A stretch of 64,000 nt of DNA from Herbiconiux ginsengi (lineage in GTDB: Bacteria > Actinomycetota > Actinomycetes > Actinomycetales > Microbacteriaceae): the NCBI RefSeq assembly GCF_900107435.1, contig NZ_FNPZ01000009.1:1-64000 (forward strand), in the 5' to 3' direction. A model generated the notes under the pieces. That model did not search any database. It was not told the DNA's origin and worked only from the letters and a program-made list of their open reading frames with translations. Of the stretch, positions 7,530-15,587 are shown in pieces. The stretch's first letter is position 1; each line of letters begins with the position of its first letter. A program made the translations under genes and the position numbers.

Positions 7530-7707
7530 ACACAGACCTTGAGGGCCGGCGCTGCGACCCTTTCTCACCCCCACCAGGGAGTTGATGATCAGGCCCCCGC
7601 ACGCGACGCTGGGCGGCCTGGACACCACAGAGGAGCGGCCACACAATCGGGAGGTCGTCGGGTGGGCGAGTAGCAGTACGGGACCAAGGCCGGGATGACG
7701 GGGCGCG

Positions 7708-8142
7708 TTACCGATCGGGGAAGGGCCCGTCGTAGTCCTGCCATGTGCCGGCGAGTCGCTCCATGGCTGATCGTTGGGCATCGGTCGAGACGTTGTTCTT
7801 GCCGGTGAAGTCCATGGCGATGTAGTGCACAGCGAATCCGTCGTCGACGGACGCGGCGTAGGAGGCCGCCGCGTCGCGGCTTGTGAAGCGGTAGTAGTTC
7901 GCTTCGTCGGTGCTGTATGCCTCAACGCACTTGAGGTCGTCGCCGCAGACTGTGTCGGTGATATCGACGGGGTTGGTGGTCACGTCGACGGTGTAGCCCT
8001 CGTCGTCCATCAGCATCGCGATCGTCAGCTGCGAATGGCGATCCAGCAGTGCACAGCCAGTCAGGAGACCGGCTGTGACCACGAGAGTGGTCGTGGCGGT
8101 GAGGACTCGCTGCATCGGGGTGGGTCGAGCTGCGCGATTCAT
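7708..8142 (-). CDS. secreted lipoprotein, hypothetical
   Basis: 144 residues with a lipoprotein signal: a basic start, then VLTATTTLVVTAGLLTGCALL with the lipobox LLTGC. The mature part reads as a small alpha/beta domain ending in AMERLAGTWQDYDGPFPDR. It is the third gene of an operon with the PadR regulator and the membrane protein, its ATG overlapping the preceding stop. A decayed second copy of its C-terminal 45 residues is present at 50757-50899, about 43 kb away. Confidence 0.75.
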   Translation of the reverse strand: MNRAARPTPMQRVLTATTTLVVTAGLLTGCALLDRHSQLTIAMLMDDEGYTVDVTTNPVDITDTVCGDDLKCVEAYSTDEANYYRFTSRDAAASYAASVDDGFAVHYIAMDFTGKNNVSTDAQRSAMERLAGTWQDYDGPFPDR

Positions 8143-9524
8143 CAGCTCGGGGTCGGCAGTGGGTTACCGGACGATGACAGCGCGTCGACCACATTCGAGC
8201 GCGGGCCGTGGGAGGGCTTGCCGGGTGTCCAGATGACGAACGCCGCAGCAATGAGAGGGAGACAGAACGCCAGCATCGGCGTGATGAGGATACCGAGGAA
8301 AGCCGCGTAGACCACTCCGATGAGTAGCGCGATCGTGACGCGCAATCGCACAGCTCCAGGCAGCCGCGGCGCGGTCCACCATGCGATCGCGACGCCGCCG
8401 AGCACAGAACTGACCGCGAATCCCGGTGCCATGCTGTCCCACGCGGGGGAGCCCCGGTAGGCGACAGCGACACCGCCCAGTGCGAGGCTGCTGAGCAGCA
8501 GCGGCCCCCAGGTATGCAGCGGCCGGGTACGGCCGCGCGCGACGACGCTGACGCCGATCGCTGCGAGGAGGGGTAGGGCGGCGAGCAGCGCAAGGGTGAT
8601 GCCCTGTCCCATTGCCTCTGTCTGATCACGCGTACCTCCCCACTGAGATCCGGTGAGGGCGTAGGCGACGCCGATTGCTGACACGACGGCGGAGATTGCG
8701 GCGGACGTGCGCGCGACTGCGCGTGTCCGAGCGGGAATCTCGTTCGCTCCCAAGCTTTCCGACCGGTTCGACGACTCTCGAGCCTGCACGGGAGCCCGTT
8801 TCGAAACGATGATTGCCAGCGCCATCGCGACGGCAGCTGCGGCGACCGTGTAGGGAGATATCAGGCTCATTCCGATCGGTGGCGCGAGCAGAGTTCCAGC
8901 GACGACCGAGATGATGATGCCGGCGCTGGGGCGCACGCGAGTGCGGCGTAGCGCCGCGTTGACCAAGGTCACGATTGCGGCCGCTCCCACCGCCCAGGCT
9001 GTGATGAACAGCCAGGGCCAGGCGGCCGCGAGCCCGGTGATTGGCATGCCGCGGTCGGCGGCATCAAACCCCAGCGCCCACGAGAGCTGGGTGAGGGCGG
9101 CCGCCGCCAACGCGAGCACAGAGAGGATGAGAGCAAGTATGGCGCGCGGCTCGGTCACCAGGCCGCGCTCTCGGACCAGCGCGATCCCCGCGGCAACAAC
9201 GAGGGTTGGACCGAGGAACACGGTGAGGGCTGGGAGCACCCAGGCTGCTCCGGTCACAGTAGGGAGGGCCCACACCGAGGCGGCGCCGGCGGCGGCGGTC
9301 AAGAGCGCCAGGATCGCCGCGACGATCGCAAACCGCCGATCCAGCCGAACTCCGAGCCCATGCGCGACTACAGAGAACCGCTCGGCGGTCGTGGGTGCGT
9401 TCCGGCCCGCCCGTTCGGCCTCGTCGAGCATGGTCGACAGCAGTACGTCGCCATTGCGAACCCGCCATGCTCGTGGGTACCAGCGCAGAAGATCTTTGAA
9501 CCGCTCCTGTTCCGTCATCGTCAC
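8142..9524 (-). CDS. multi-pass membrane protein of a PadR-controlled operon
   Basis: 460 residues with about ten to twelve predicted membrane helices (for example FAIVAAILALLTAAAGAASV and TAAISAVVSAIGVAYAL). The cytoplasmic N terminus ERFKDLLRWYPRAWRVRNGDVLLSTMLDEAE is the small prefix domain often fused to or paired with PadR-controlled permeases. No transporter family motif is evident. It overlaps the PadR stop by four bases and the lipoprotein start by one base, so the three products are made together. A second PadR/prefix-membrane pair occurs at 59896-61213. Confidence 0.75.
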   Translation of the reverse strand: MTMTEQERFKDLLRWYPRAWRVRNGDVLLSTMLDEAERAGRNAPTTAERFSVVAHGLGVRLDRRFAIVAAILALLTAAAGAASVWALPTVTGAAWVLPALTVFLGPTLVVAAGIALVRERGLVTEPRAILALILSVLALAAAALTQLSWALGFDAADRGMPITGLAAAWPWLFITAWAVGAAAIVTLVNAALRRTRVRPSAGIIISVVAGTLLAPPIGMSLISPYTVAAAAVAMALAIIVSKRAPVQARESSNRSESLGANEIPARTRAVARTSAAISAVVSAIGVAYALTGSQWGGTRDQTEAMGQGITLALLAALPLLAAIGVSVVARGRTRPLHTWGPLLLSSLALGGVAVAYRGSPAWDSMAPGFAVSSVLGGVAIAWWTAPRLPGAVRLRVTIALLIGVVYAAFLGILITPMLAFCLPLIAAAFVIWTPGKPSHGPRSNVVDALSSSGNPLPTPS

Positions 9525-9871
9525 ACCACCGCGACTCGTGGCGACACAGAAGCCGCCTGGCCTGCTGCGAGGCGCGAGCGGGTTGCCCGCGCTGATCGCT
9601 CGATCAGATCGACCTCGGCTGCCAGGCGAGCGGAGCCTTGCTCCGTGATCCGGAAGTAACGGCGCGCTCTCCCGTTGACCACCTCATCTCCGTCAGAGAC
9701 CACCAGCCCGTCGCGTTCCAGCCGCTCCAGGGCCGCGTACAGGGTGGTTGCTTTGATGGTCACCTGCTCATTCGAGGCGGCGCTGGTCTCGCGCATGATC
9801 TCGTACCCGTGCCGGCGGCCGCCCGCGAGGCTGGCCAGAATCCAGTATGCGGGCTGAGTGAAGGAAGTCAT
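9521..9871 (-). CDS. PadR family transcriptional regulator
   Basis: 116-residue winged-helix repressor. The N-terminal YWILASLAGGRRHGYEIMRE is the classic PadR entry. It is followed by the recognition region TIKATTLYAALERLERDGLV and the wing NGRARRYFRITEQG. The C-terminal helix would mediate dimerisation. It probably represses its own operon, since a dyad of the TATAY-type lies just upstream of its start. Confidence 0.9.
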   Translation of the reverse strand: MTSFTQPAYWILASLAGGRRHGYEIMRETSAASNEQVTIKATTLYAALERLERDGLVVSDGDEVVNGRARRYFRITEQGSARLAAEVDLIERSARATRSRLAAGQAASVSPRVAVV

Positions 9872-9879
9872 GATTTAGG

Positions 9880-9902
9880 TATATACCCGATCATGGCATA
9901 TA
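9880..9902. promoter_or_regulatory. probable PadR operator
   Basis: TATATACC-N7-GGCATATA forms an imperfect dyad (one mismatch) nine bases upstream of the padR-like start codon. PadR regulators typically bind AT-rich dyads that overlap their own promoter, so this is a reasonable operator for autoregulation. Confidence 0.55.
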
Positions 9903-9919
9903 GCAAGTGAGGTGAGGTC

Positions 9920-9950
9920 CCGGCCGGGGCGACTGCATTGCCCCGGCCGG
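9920..9950 (-). terminator. GC-rich hairpin, probable terminator
   Basis: An 11-bp perfect stem (CCGGCCGGGGC with GCCCCGGCCGG) and a 9-base loop lie eight bases downstream of the stop of the DUF2599 protein gene. It separates that gene from the PadR operon promoter. Confidence 0.75.
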
Positions 9951-9957
9951 AGTTACC

Positions 9958-10968
9958 TCAGTAGAGGGTGGGCGTTGTCCAGTTGCAGTGGTGAATAGCG
10001 ACGCCAGCGCTCCAGTGCACGGTGCGGTTCGGGCGGAACTTTTCCAGGTTCCAGGTGCCCGCGAACGGTGATCCGAGCGAGTGGCACTCGAACTGCTGGC
10101 GCTGGCTGTCCTTGTTGAGTCCCGAGCGAACGGTGCTGTTCCAGTTCCAGGCTTCGTCCCACCCCGCGGTATTCATGACGATCTGCCCGCCGATGGAAGC
10201 CCACTGCGCTGCGCCCCAGGGGCTGGGCTGCAAGTTGACGCGCGGCTGGCTGTTGTACGAATCGACGGTGATCCAGGAGAACAGGTTGATGCCGAGCCAA
10301 GGGTCAGCGACGATCGGATAGGCGTAGGAGTCGGCGTCGTGCGCTACGACCTGCACGAGCGAGGAACCATCGACCTCATACCAGGTCTTCACCGGAGTGC
10401 CTTCGGCGTCGTACGCCCACGGGGCAACGACACCGCCGAGGGTGACGCCGGCCGCGTCCTCAATAACCACGCTGCCGTCTTCGAACAGGCGCAGGCTCGT
10501 CCCACCCGCGCTACCGATGCCGTACTCGTAAGAGGTGGGGGCGTCGGCATCCTGGATGACCGTCGTAATCTGAACCGAGCCGTCAGACTTCGCGGTCGGC
10601 ACCGTGCTGGAGCCGTTGCCGTTGTCGTATGCGACCGCGGAGTCCGCGATGTCCACTGCGTCGGCCGCGGTGCCGGCGAAGGGGAGTGCCACCTCAAGCG
10701 TCACCCCACGCGTGGAGTTAAGAATGAGGCCGTCGCTGGGGTCGGTGGGAATCTCGGCCGACCCGGCTGGATCTGTTGCAAGATCCTGGAGTACCCCATG
10801 CTCGGCGGGAACCGCGGCCAGAGCCGACGCAATCCCATCATCGAGCGCATCGTCCGCGAAGGCGGGCGACGCGACAAGCACGCTCGTCGCAAGCGTGGTG
10901 ACGGCGAGAGCAGCCGAGATTACTCGGCGGCTGCGTCTCGCATCGGCGGTGATTGGGGGTTGAACCAT
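9958..10968 (-). CDS. secreted DUF2599 domain protein
   Basis: 336 residues from the ATG at 10968, chosen because it gives a proper signal peptide (RRVISAALAVTTLATSVLVA, cleavage after AFA). The mature protein has a central beta-rich domain of about 180 residues. Its C-terminal DUF2599-like module has the conserved features GWDEAWNWN, QQFECHSLGS, GTWNLEKFRPNR and a final HHCNW. The two Cys probably form a disulfide. This module is found at the C termini of secreted actinobacterial proteins, and its role is unknown. The gene has its own promoter region with a GTAAG-N12-CTTAY type site and is probably controlled by the TetR receptor of the adjacent cassette. Confidence 0.75.
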   Translation of the reverse strand: MVQPPITADARRSRRVISAALAVTTLATSVLVASPAFADDALDDGIASALAAVPAEHGVLQDLATDPAGSAEIPTDPSDGLILNSTRGVTLEVALPFAGTAADAVDIADSAVAYDNGNGSSTVPTAKSDGSVQITTVIQDADAPTSYEYGIGSAGGTSLRLFEDGSVVIEDAAGVTLGGVVAPWAYDAEGTPVKTWYEVDGSSLVQVVAHDADSYAYPIVADPWLGINLFSWITVDSYNSQPRVNLQPSPWGAAQWASIGGQIVMNTAGWDEAWNWNSTVRSGLNKDSQRQQFECHSLGSPFAGTWNLEKFRPNRTVHWSAGVAIHHCNWTTPTLY

Positions 10969-11112
10969 GGTGATACCAGCTTTCTGTCGTTGATCCGGTC
11001 GCCTCACACTTGGGTCGACCGTCTCGTTCCTCGTCTCAGCGGCCGAATCAGCCGCGACCTGTCCAGGCCGCAAAGCGCTCCCCCGACAGACATGATCAGT
11101 CTCATACCACAC

Positions 11113-11134
11113 ATAAGTAATAGCAATGACTTAC
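11113..11134. promoter_or_regulatory. candidate receptor operator A (upstream of the DUF2599 gene)
   Basis: On the minus strand this reads GTAAG-N12-CTTAT. Over a 30-bp window it matches the site at 13673-13694 at 25 positions. It lies about 145 bp upstream of the DUF2599 gene start and 155 bp upstream of the TetR gene, in the divergent region. A further half site (ACTTACTT) lies at 11227-11234, nearer the tetR start. Confidence 0.65.
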
Positions 11135-11288
11135 TTAAGCTGGCCGCCTGGCGATTTGTGATGTGAATGGGCTTCATGATGGCTGGCGGGCATGCGCACC
11201 AGCGGGCGACCGCTCATAGTAGGTAGACTTACTTTCTGCTGACTGCTGGCAGGCAAGCCCTACGGCATAACCCGAGCGGTGAAGGCGA

Positions 11289-11924
11289 GTGAGCGACATG
11301 GCAACGGAAGGCCGCAGGACTGCGCGAGCCGTGCAGGAACGCTCTATTTCGACGCGAGCAGAGCTTCTTGACGGAGCTGCACGGGTCTTCTCCCGACTTA
11401 CCTACGCAGAGGCGCGCCTCAAAGACGTCGCAGACGAATCCGGTATCAGCGCGGGATCGATGTATTTCCACTTCGGCAACAAGGTCGACTTGGCGCAGGC
11501 CATCCTCCAGGTGCAGCAGGAACGCATGACCGCCGCGCTCACCGAGGCCCTGGAGCAGGAACCGACAGGGCTAGACGCCCTGCTGGCCATTGCGGACCGG
11601 CTGAGTCAGCTGATCGCCTCAGACACCATCGTTCAGGCTGGTATCAAACTGGGCCTGCAGCCGGGCACAGGCTTGGATGCAGACGTGAACGGCCCGTACT
11701 TCGAATGGATCCGGATTGCCGAGTCGCTGATTCGACAAGGTGTTGAAGACGGTTCAATCAAACCGGGCCTGAACACTGCTGCGGCGGCGGAGTACGTGAA
11801 TGTGCTGTTCGTAGGGGCCCAGCTTCTTTCGGAGATCGAGGACACGTGGGCCTCGTTCCCAAAGCGGTTCCAGCGGATGAGGCCGCACATCATCGACCTC
11901 CTCAGCAATCAGCCAGACGAGTAG
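11289..11924 (+). CDS. TetR family regulator, gamma-butyrolactone receptor-like
   Basis: 211 residues from a GTG at 11289; an ATG at 11298 is an equally good start. The N-terminal DNA-binding domain (RAELLDGAARVFSRLTYAEA, then LKDVADESGISAGSMYFHFG) is of the ArpA/ScbR type. In that family the receptor represses target promoters until a gamma-butyrolactone binds its C-terminal domain. The ligand domain here (about 70-205) has Trp residues in FEWIRIAE and EDTWASF. Its neighbours, an AfsA-like synthase and a reductase in the same orientation, are the main argument for a signal-receptor role rather than a generic TetR. Confidence 0.8.
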   Translation: MSDMATEGRRTARAVQERSISTRAELLDGAARVFSRLTYAEARLKDVADESGISAGSMYFHFGNKVDLAQAILQVQQERMTAALTEALEQEPTGLDALLAIADRLSQLIASDTIVQAGIKLGLQPGTGLDADVNGPYFEWIRIAESLIRQGVEDGSIKPGLNTAAAAEYVNVLFVGAQLLSEIEDTWASFPKRFQRMRPHIIDLLSNQPDE

Positions 11925-11932
11925 CCGAGGCG

Positions 11933-12802
11933 ATGGCTGCGCGTGCCCAAAGCTCCTCCGACCCGAGCGCAGCAGCCGGAACTGGGGGCAAGGGCAGCGG
12001 TCACCAGGCCCGCAACGCCTCGCCCGTCCGGCAGTGGCGCGTCCGTGCGGAGGAAGCCCACAAGCACGATCAGCAAAACCTATGGTTGGGTACCGCACGG
12101 CTCGATGAGCTTGGGCGATTCACCGTGACCTTCTCCATCCCGGAGGGGCAAGCTGCCGTGCGCTTTGTCGACCTGATCGAGATCGAACGACAAGCCGGCA
12201 TCGTGTTTGCCCACAGCTATCTCGAGGTCGCCGCCGATGCGGTCTTCGTTCTTTCCGAAATCTCTCTGAACGCTGACCCCACCTGGCGCGCCCACTCCGG
12301 ATTCGCCGGCGAGATCGAGGTCTCCCGTGCCGACCCGGTAGCTCCGCGGCAAGCGTCGTCACGGAAAGTCGCGATGCGTTTCCACTTCAGGATCGACGGG
12401 AACTCGTTCGCGCATGGATTCGCCCGGGTGAGCTTCCTGCCCCCAGCGCTCTACGCCCGGGTCCGCACCCGGGCTGGCGCGAACCCCATCTGCGAGTCTC
12501 CGGGCGGACACAGGTCTCCTGGCGCGGCGATCATCGATCTCCTCGACCCACTCACTGCAGATCACCGCACAGACCACGTGCCGGGCATGGCGGTCGCGGC
12601 CGCAATTGAGAAGGCCGTCACAGGCGAGTCGGGGGGTCGTCCGCTCCGGATGCTGTCGCTCAGGTTCCAGAGCTACATCGAACACGACCCGCCGCCACTA
12701 CTGCGCGTCGACCCCCTCGACGGTAATGGCATCCGAGGCCACCTCGAGCAAGGCAATGTCGTCAAGGGTACGTTCACCGCAGCATTGACAGAACCGACCT
12801 GA
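11933..12802 (+). CDS. AfsA/ScbA-like gamma-butyrolactone biosynthesis protein
   Basis: 289 residues with two AfsA-type hotdog repeats. The first begins at VRAEEAHKHDQQNLWLGTAR and runs through FVDLIEIERQAGIVFAHSYL. The second covers SPGAAIIDLLDPLTADHRTD, DHVPGMAVAAAIEKAV and LRFQSYIEHD. AfsA condenses a beta-keto acyl chain from fatty-acid metabolism with dihydroxyacetone phosphate, the first committed step to A-factor-type autoinducers. Length is close to that of AfsA (about 300). The ATG at 11933 lies nine bases after the receptor stop; the open frame upstream overlaps the receptor and was not used. Confidence 0.8.
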   Translation: MAARAQSSSDPSAAAGTGGKGSGHQARNASPVRQWRVRAEEAHKHDQQNLWLGTARLDELGRFTVTFSIPEGQAAVRFVDLIEIERQAGIVFAHSYLEVAADAVFVLSEISLNADPTWRAHSGFAGEIEVSRADPVAPRQASSRKVAMRFHFRIDGNSFAHGFARVSFLPPALYARVRTRAGANPICESPGGHRSPGAAIIDLLDPLTADHRTDHVPGMAVAAAIEKAVTGESGGRPLRMLSLRFQSYIEHDPPPLLRVDPLDGNGIRGHLEQGNVVKGTFTAALTEPT

Positions 12803-12812
12803 GAGGACACCG

Positions 12813-13607
12813 ATGCGAAAGCTCGTCGTGATCACCGGCGCGACCGGCGGTATCGGTGCCGCGATCTGTTGGCGCCTCCACGCCGACGGGTACGGAATCA
12901 TCGCCCAGTACGGCGTCAGTCACGACCGCGCCCGGATGCTGGGTGAACGCATCCGCAGCGGCGGCGGCTTCTTCGAAGCGATCCCCTGCGATCTCAGCTC
13001 GCCCGACGGGCCAGCGATTGTCACGCAGGCCGTGCAGACATTGCTCGAGGCCAACGGTGCCCCCGCTCTGCGCGCGCTGGTGAACAACGCGGCGAAGCTG
13101 CTCGGGCCAGGCTTTGGTGATGCCACCGTCGATCAGTTCGACGACTACATGGCCGTGAATGTCCGCGCGCCCTTCTTCCTCTCCCAGGGGCTCGCTCCGC
13201 TCATGCCGCCAGGAGGAAGTATCGTGAACATCTCCTCGGCCAGCGCCCACTTCTCTAGTCCTGGCGACATCGTGTACGCGATGACCAAGAGCGCCCTCGA
13301 ATCCCTGACCCGCAACATGGCCGAAGCGATCGCCCGAGCCGGTCTTCGAGTCAACGCCGTTGTGCCTGGCTTCACCGACAACGGTCACCGCGCCTTCCAG
13401 GATCCAGCCGCGTACGATTACATGTCCAGCTTCTCCGTGCTGGGCGGCGTCGCCGATCCGGACGTTGTAGCGGAAGCGGTGAGCTTCCTCATCTCAGACC
13501 GAGCGCGCCGCACAACCGGAACCATCCTCGACGTCACCGGAGGGAGCACCCTCGCTGCGCGAAACCGCCGGGCGTCGTCTGTTCGCGCGCTCATTCCCGA
13601 CAGTTAA
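12813..13607 (+). CDS. short-chain dehydrogenase/reductase of the butyrolactone cassette
   Basis: 264-residue SDR. The nucleotide-binding motif TGATGGIG is at residues 8-15, NNAA is at about 90, and the catalytic Ser (ISSASAHF) is followed by Tyr155 and Lys159 (YAMTK). The C terminus ILDVTGGSTL is the usual SDR ending. It follows the AfsA-like gene by ten bases. In Streptomyces such reductases reduce the 6-keto group of the butyrolactone intermediate, so the same step is inferred here. Confidence 0.8.
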   Translation: MRKLVVITGATGGIGAAICWRLHADGYGIIAQYGVSHDRARMLGERIRSGGGFFEAIPCDLSSPDGPAIVTQAVQTLLEANGAPALRALVNNAAKLLGPGFGDATVDQFDDYMAVNVRAPFFLSQGLAPLMPPGGSIVNISSASAHFSSPGDIVYAMTKSALESLTRNMAEAIARAGLRVNAVVPGFTDNGHRAFQDPAAYDYMSSFSVLGGVADPDVVAEAVSFLISDRARRTTGTILDVTGGSTLAARNRRASSVRALIPDS

Positions 13608-13672
13608 GCGCTGCTACGCAGCTGCACCTCGGCTCTTGTGAATTCTCGGGAGGCGGAGCACACTTCGCTTAA

Positions 13673-13694
13673 GTAAGTAATGGGTATTACTTAC
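13673..13694. promoter_or_regulatory. candidate receptor operator B, perfect 22-bp palindrome
   Basis: GTAAGTAAT-GGGT-ATTACTTAC is a perfect dyad 58 bp upstream of the secreted-protein gene at 13753. Together with the sites at 11113 and 23909 it defines the pattern GTAAG-N12-CTTAY. The position over a promoter region and the adjacent receptor gene support an operator function. Confidence 0.75.
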
Positions 13695-13752
13695 ATCGAT
13701 ACATGTCGAAGTGGACGATTCGCGCGGGGCGAGTCGAGATTGGGGAGTAGTC

Positions 13753-14358
13753 ATGAAGAACCGAAGACTCGCCGCCACGCTGGCGGTGGCCGTCTTGGCT
13801 GGGGTGGGACTCATCGCGCCGACCGCGGCGTCCGCTGCGGAGACCGATGATCAGCCGACTAACACCCGCGTCGAAACGACGATGTACGTCACGGGATACG
13901 ACGAGGAAGTCGCTCGAGAGAACGGCTACGAGATCATCACTTACGACGACGGGTCGTGGGAATCTGTCGCGGTCACCGAAGAAGCCAAAGCGGAGAACGC
14001 TGAGACAGGGATCATGACGCCGCAGCCTGCCGATGGCGCGGCGGCCAGAGGCACCGTGTATGGCCCCTGCGGATCGTCCTTCGTGGACGCCTCTGCGAGC
14101 GGCCGTCTCGTCAGCGCTGTGACGGGCTACACCGTGACCGGACCAGTGTCGAACCGCATCTACTGGGACGTCACGTTCTGGACGGGCTACGGTGCGACGA
14201 CGCTCAGCTGGCCGTCAGGCCCCACGCCGGCAACATGGACGGGCGCGGGAAGTGTGCTCTACGCGAGCTCGACAGGCGGCACGGCAATCGCCGGCGGTGC
14301 AGTCATCCTCACCACTGGCACCGTCTGCGGCGCCGGCCTGCCTTCAGACGGCTTCTGA
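13753..14358 (+). CDS. secreted hypothetical protein under the receptor operator
   Basis: 201 residues with a clear signal peptide (MKNRRLAATLAVAVLAGVGL, cleavage after ASA). The mature protein has an acidic N-terminal region (TTMYVTGYDEEVARENGYEI). Its C-terminal beta-rich domain has two Cys (YGPCGSSFV and GTVCGAGLP) that could be disulfide-bonded and many Gly/Thr/Ser residues. No family is recognised. The ATG follows GGGGAG. The paired operator upstream and the terminator downstream make it a stand-alone transcript co-regulated with the DUF2599 gene, suggesting both are extracellular factors released in response to the signal. Confidence 0.75.
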   Translation: MKNRRLAATLAVAVLAGVGLIAPTAASAAETDDQPTNTRVETTMYVTGYDEEVARENGYEIITYDDGSWESVAVTEEAKAENAETGIMTPQPADGAAARGTVYGPCGSSFVDASASGRLVSAVTGYTVTGPVSNRIYWDVTFWTGYGATTLSWPSGPTPATWTGAGSVLYASSTGGTAIAGGAVILTTGTVCGAGLPSDGF

Positions 14359-14367
14359 TTCACCGGC

Positions 14368-14403
14368 TGTGGGGAGCCGATCGCACCAGACCGGCTCCCC
14401 ACA
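14368..14403 (+). terminator. hairpin terminator after the secreted-protein gene
   Basis: A 12-bp perfect stem (TGTGGGGAGCCG paired with CGGCTCCCCACA, 12-base loop) starts about ten bases after the stop codon. It closes the butyrolactone cassette on the right. Confidence 0.8.
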
Positions 14404-14492
14404 CATCACCGCAAAGCGAACTAAGCGTCTACCGTGACGGGCTTGACTTCAGTGAAGCTAGTCCGTGAACTGACGTGGGAGGAGATCTCACA

Positions 14493-15062
14493 ATGGAACT
14501 TCTAGGGCAGTCCGTACGGGCGCCGATGGCATCCGATACCGCAGGAACAGGCCCGATGGTGGTCTGGGGGGACGATGTTCCGCATCGGCTTCTCTACCTG
14601 CGGAGAATCTGGGACCTCAGGATCACGCCGGAGGATCTGGCGCGCGCCATCGAGACTCCCGAGGGCGAACCTTCCCGGCAAGACCCTCGCGAGCAGACGT
14701 GGCTGAAAGCCTGGCAGCAGGCATGGGACTGCAACGAAATGCTCTATACGCACACACCGGTCGAGAACATCGACTTCCCCGACCAGCAACCGGCTGAGTG
14801 GTTCACCGCCGCGGGGCCGGGTGGTGTGTGGGATGAAAAGTATCGAAGCTGGCAGGTAGAGGTCGCGCGGAGAGGCAACCTCAGCGACCGGCAGACCGCG
14901 CTCGTCCTCCGTGCCGAGGCGGCAGCCGCACGAGGACTCGCATCCATCTACGTGATTCCCGTTGAAGGGCAATGGGCCGCATCAAGCGGGAACATCCTTG
15001 CGGTCTCGCCAGACACCTTCGGCTCAGATGCGGCGCTCATCACGCTTCTAGACAGCGTGTAG
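14493..15062 (+). CDS. hypothetical soluble protein
   Basis: 189 residues from the ATG at 14493, preceded by a strong GGGAGGAG eight bases upstream. There is no signal peptide or membrane segment. The protein is Trp-rich (TWLKAWQQAWDCNEM and EKYRSWQVEVA) with an alpha-helical middle. No family is recognised. It lies between the signalling cassette and the conjugation operon, alone on its strand, so it could be an accessory or immunity protein, but nothing in the sequence shows this. Confidence 0.65.
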   Translation: MELLGQSVRAPMASDTAGTGPMVVWGDDVPHRLLYLRRIWDLRITPEDLARAIETPEGEPSRQDPREQTWLKAWQQAWDCNEMLYTHTPVENIDFPDQQPAEWFTAAGPGGVWDEKYRSWQVEVARRGNLSDRQTALVLRAEAAAARGLASIYVIPVEGQWAASSGNILAVSPDTFGSDAALITLLDSV

Positions 15063-15173
15063 CGGGACCCCCGAGGGCTACGACCTCATGTGAGCCTGGC
15101 GGCCGGCGTTTGCGCGGTCGGGTATATAGCAACCGAGCAGCATGCCGGCCTGGCTGCATCCGCGTTAGCCGCG

Positions 15174-15587
15174 TCACGATGCGGCGCGCACATCAGGGAA
15201 CCAGCCCGCGGGAGGCTCTGTGTACGGCAGCGGTTCACCGGGCTCGCAGGTGTCTTTCGATCGGGCGAAGGGGCCATCCGGACTGAGGAGAATCATCATG
15301 TGGTGGTCGGCGTGCTCGGCCCACCAGGTGCTAGAGCCCGTCGCCGGGTCGTGCCGCAGGTGCTCCCACGCACGCCACAGCCCCTCAATTCTGGCCACGG
15401 CCTCCGGATACCGCCACCATGCGGCGGCCCACCGATAGCGGGCGTTCCCGGGGCCGACCGGGCGGGTGTACATGTGGCGCAGGTACTCGCGCACGAATTC
15501 GTCGACGGAGCCGTACACGAGGTCAGGTGCCTCGTCGACGCCTTCCGGGCCGTCCTCCTCGCGGAAGTCGTCGAGCACGTCACTCAT
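15174..15587 (-). CDS. DUF4913-like protein, end of the conjugation operon
   Basis: 137 residues from the ATG at 15587, which overlaps the VirD4 stop by four bases. The body SVDEFVREYLRHMYTRPVGP, then RYRWAAAWWRYPEAVARIEG and LWRAWEHLRHDPATGSSTWW, matches the DUF4913 pattern found next to the coupling ATPase in actinobacterial conjugative elements. Its role is unknown; constant proximity to VirD4 suggests a DNA-transfer accessory function. Confidence 0.8.
   Translation of the reverse strand: MSDVLDDFREEDGPEGVDEAPDLVYGSVDEFVREYLRHMYTRPVGPGNARYRWAAAWWRYPEAVARIEGLWRAWEHLRHDPATGSSTWWAEHADHHMMILLSPDGPFARSKDTCEPGEPLPYTEPPAGWFPDVRAAS

Noticed and set aside
11218-11239. Fourth receptor operator at the tetR promoter
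   Set aside because: Only one half site (ACTTACTT) is good, and the second half does not occur at the 12-bp spacing of the other three sites.
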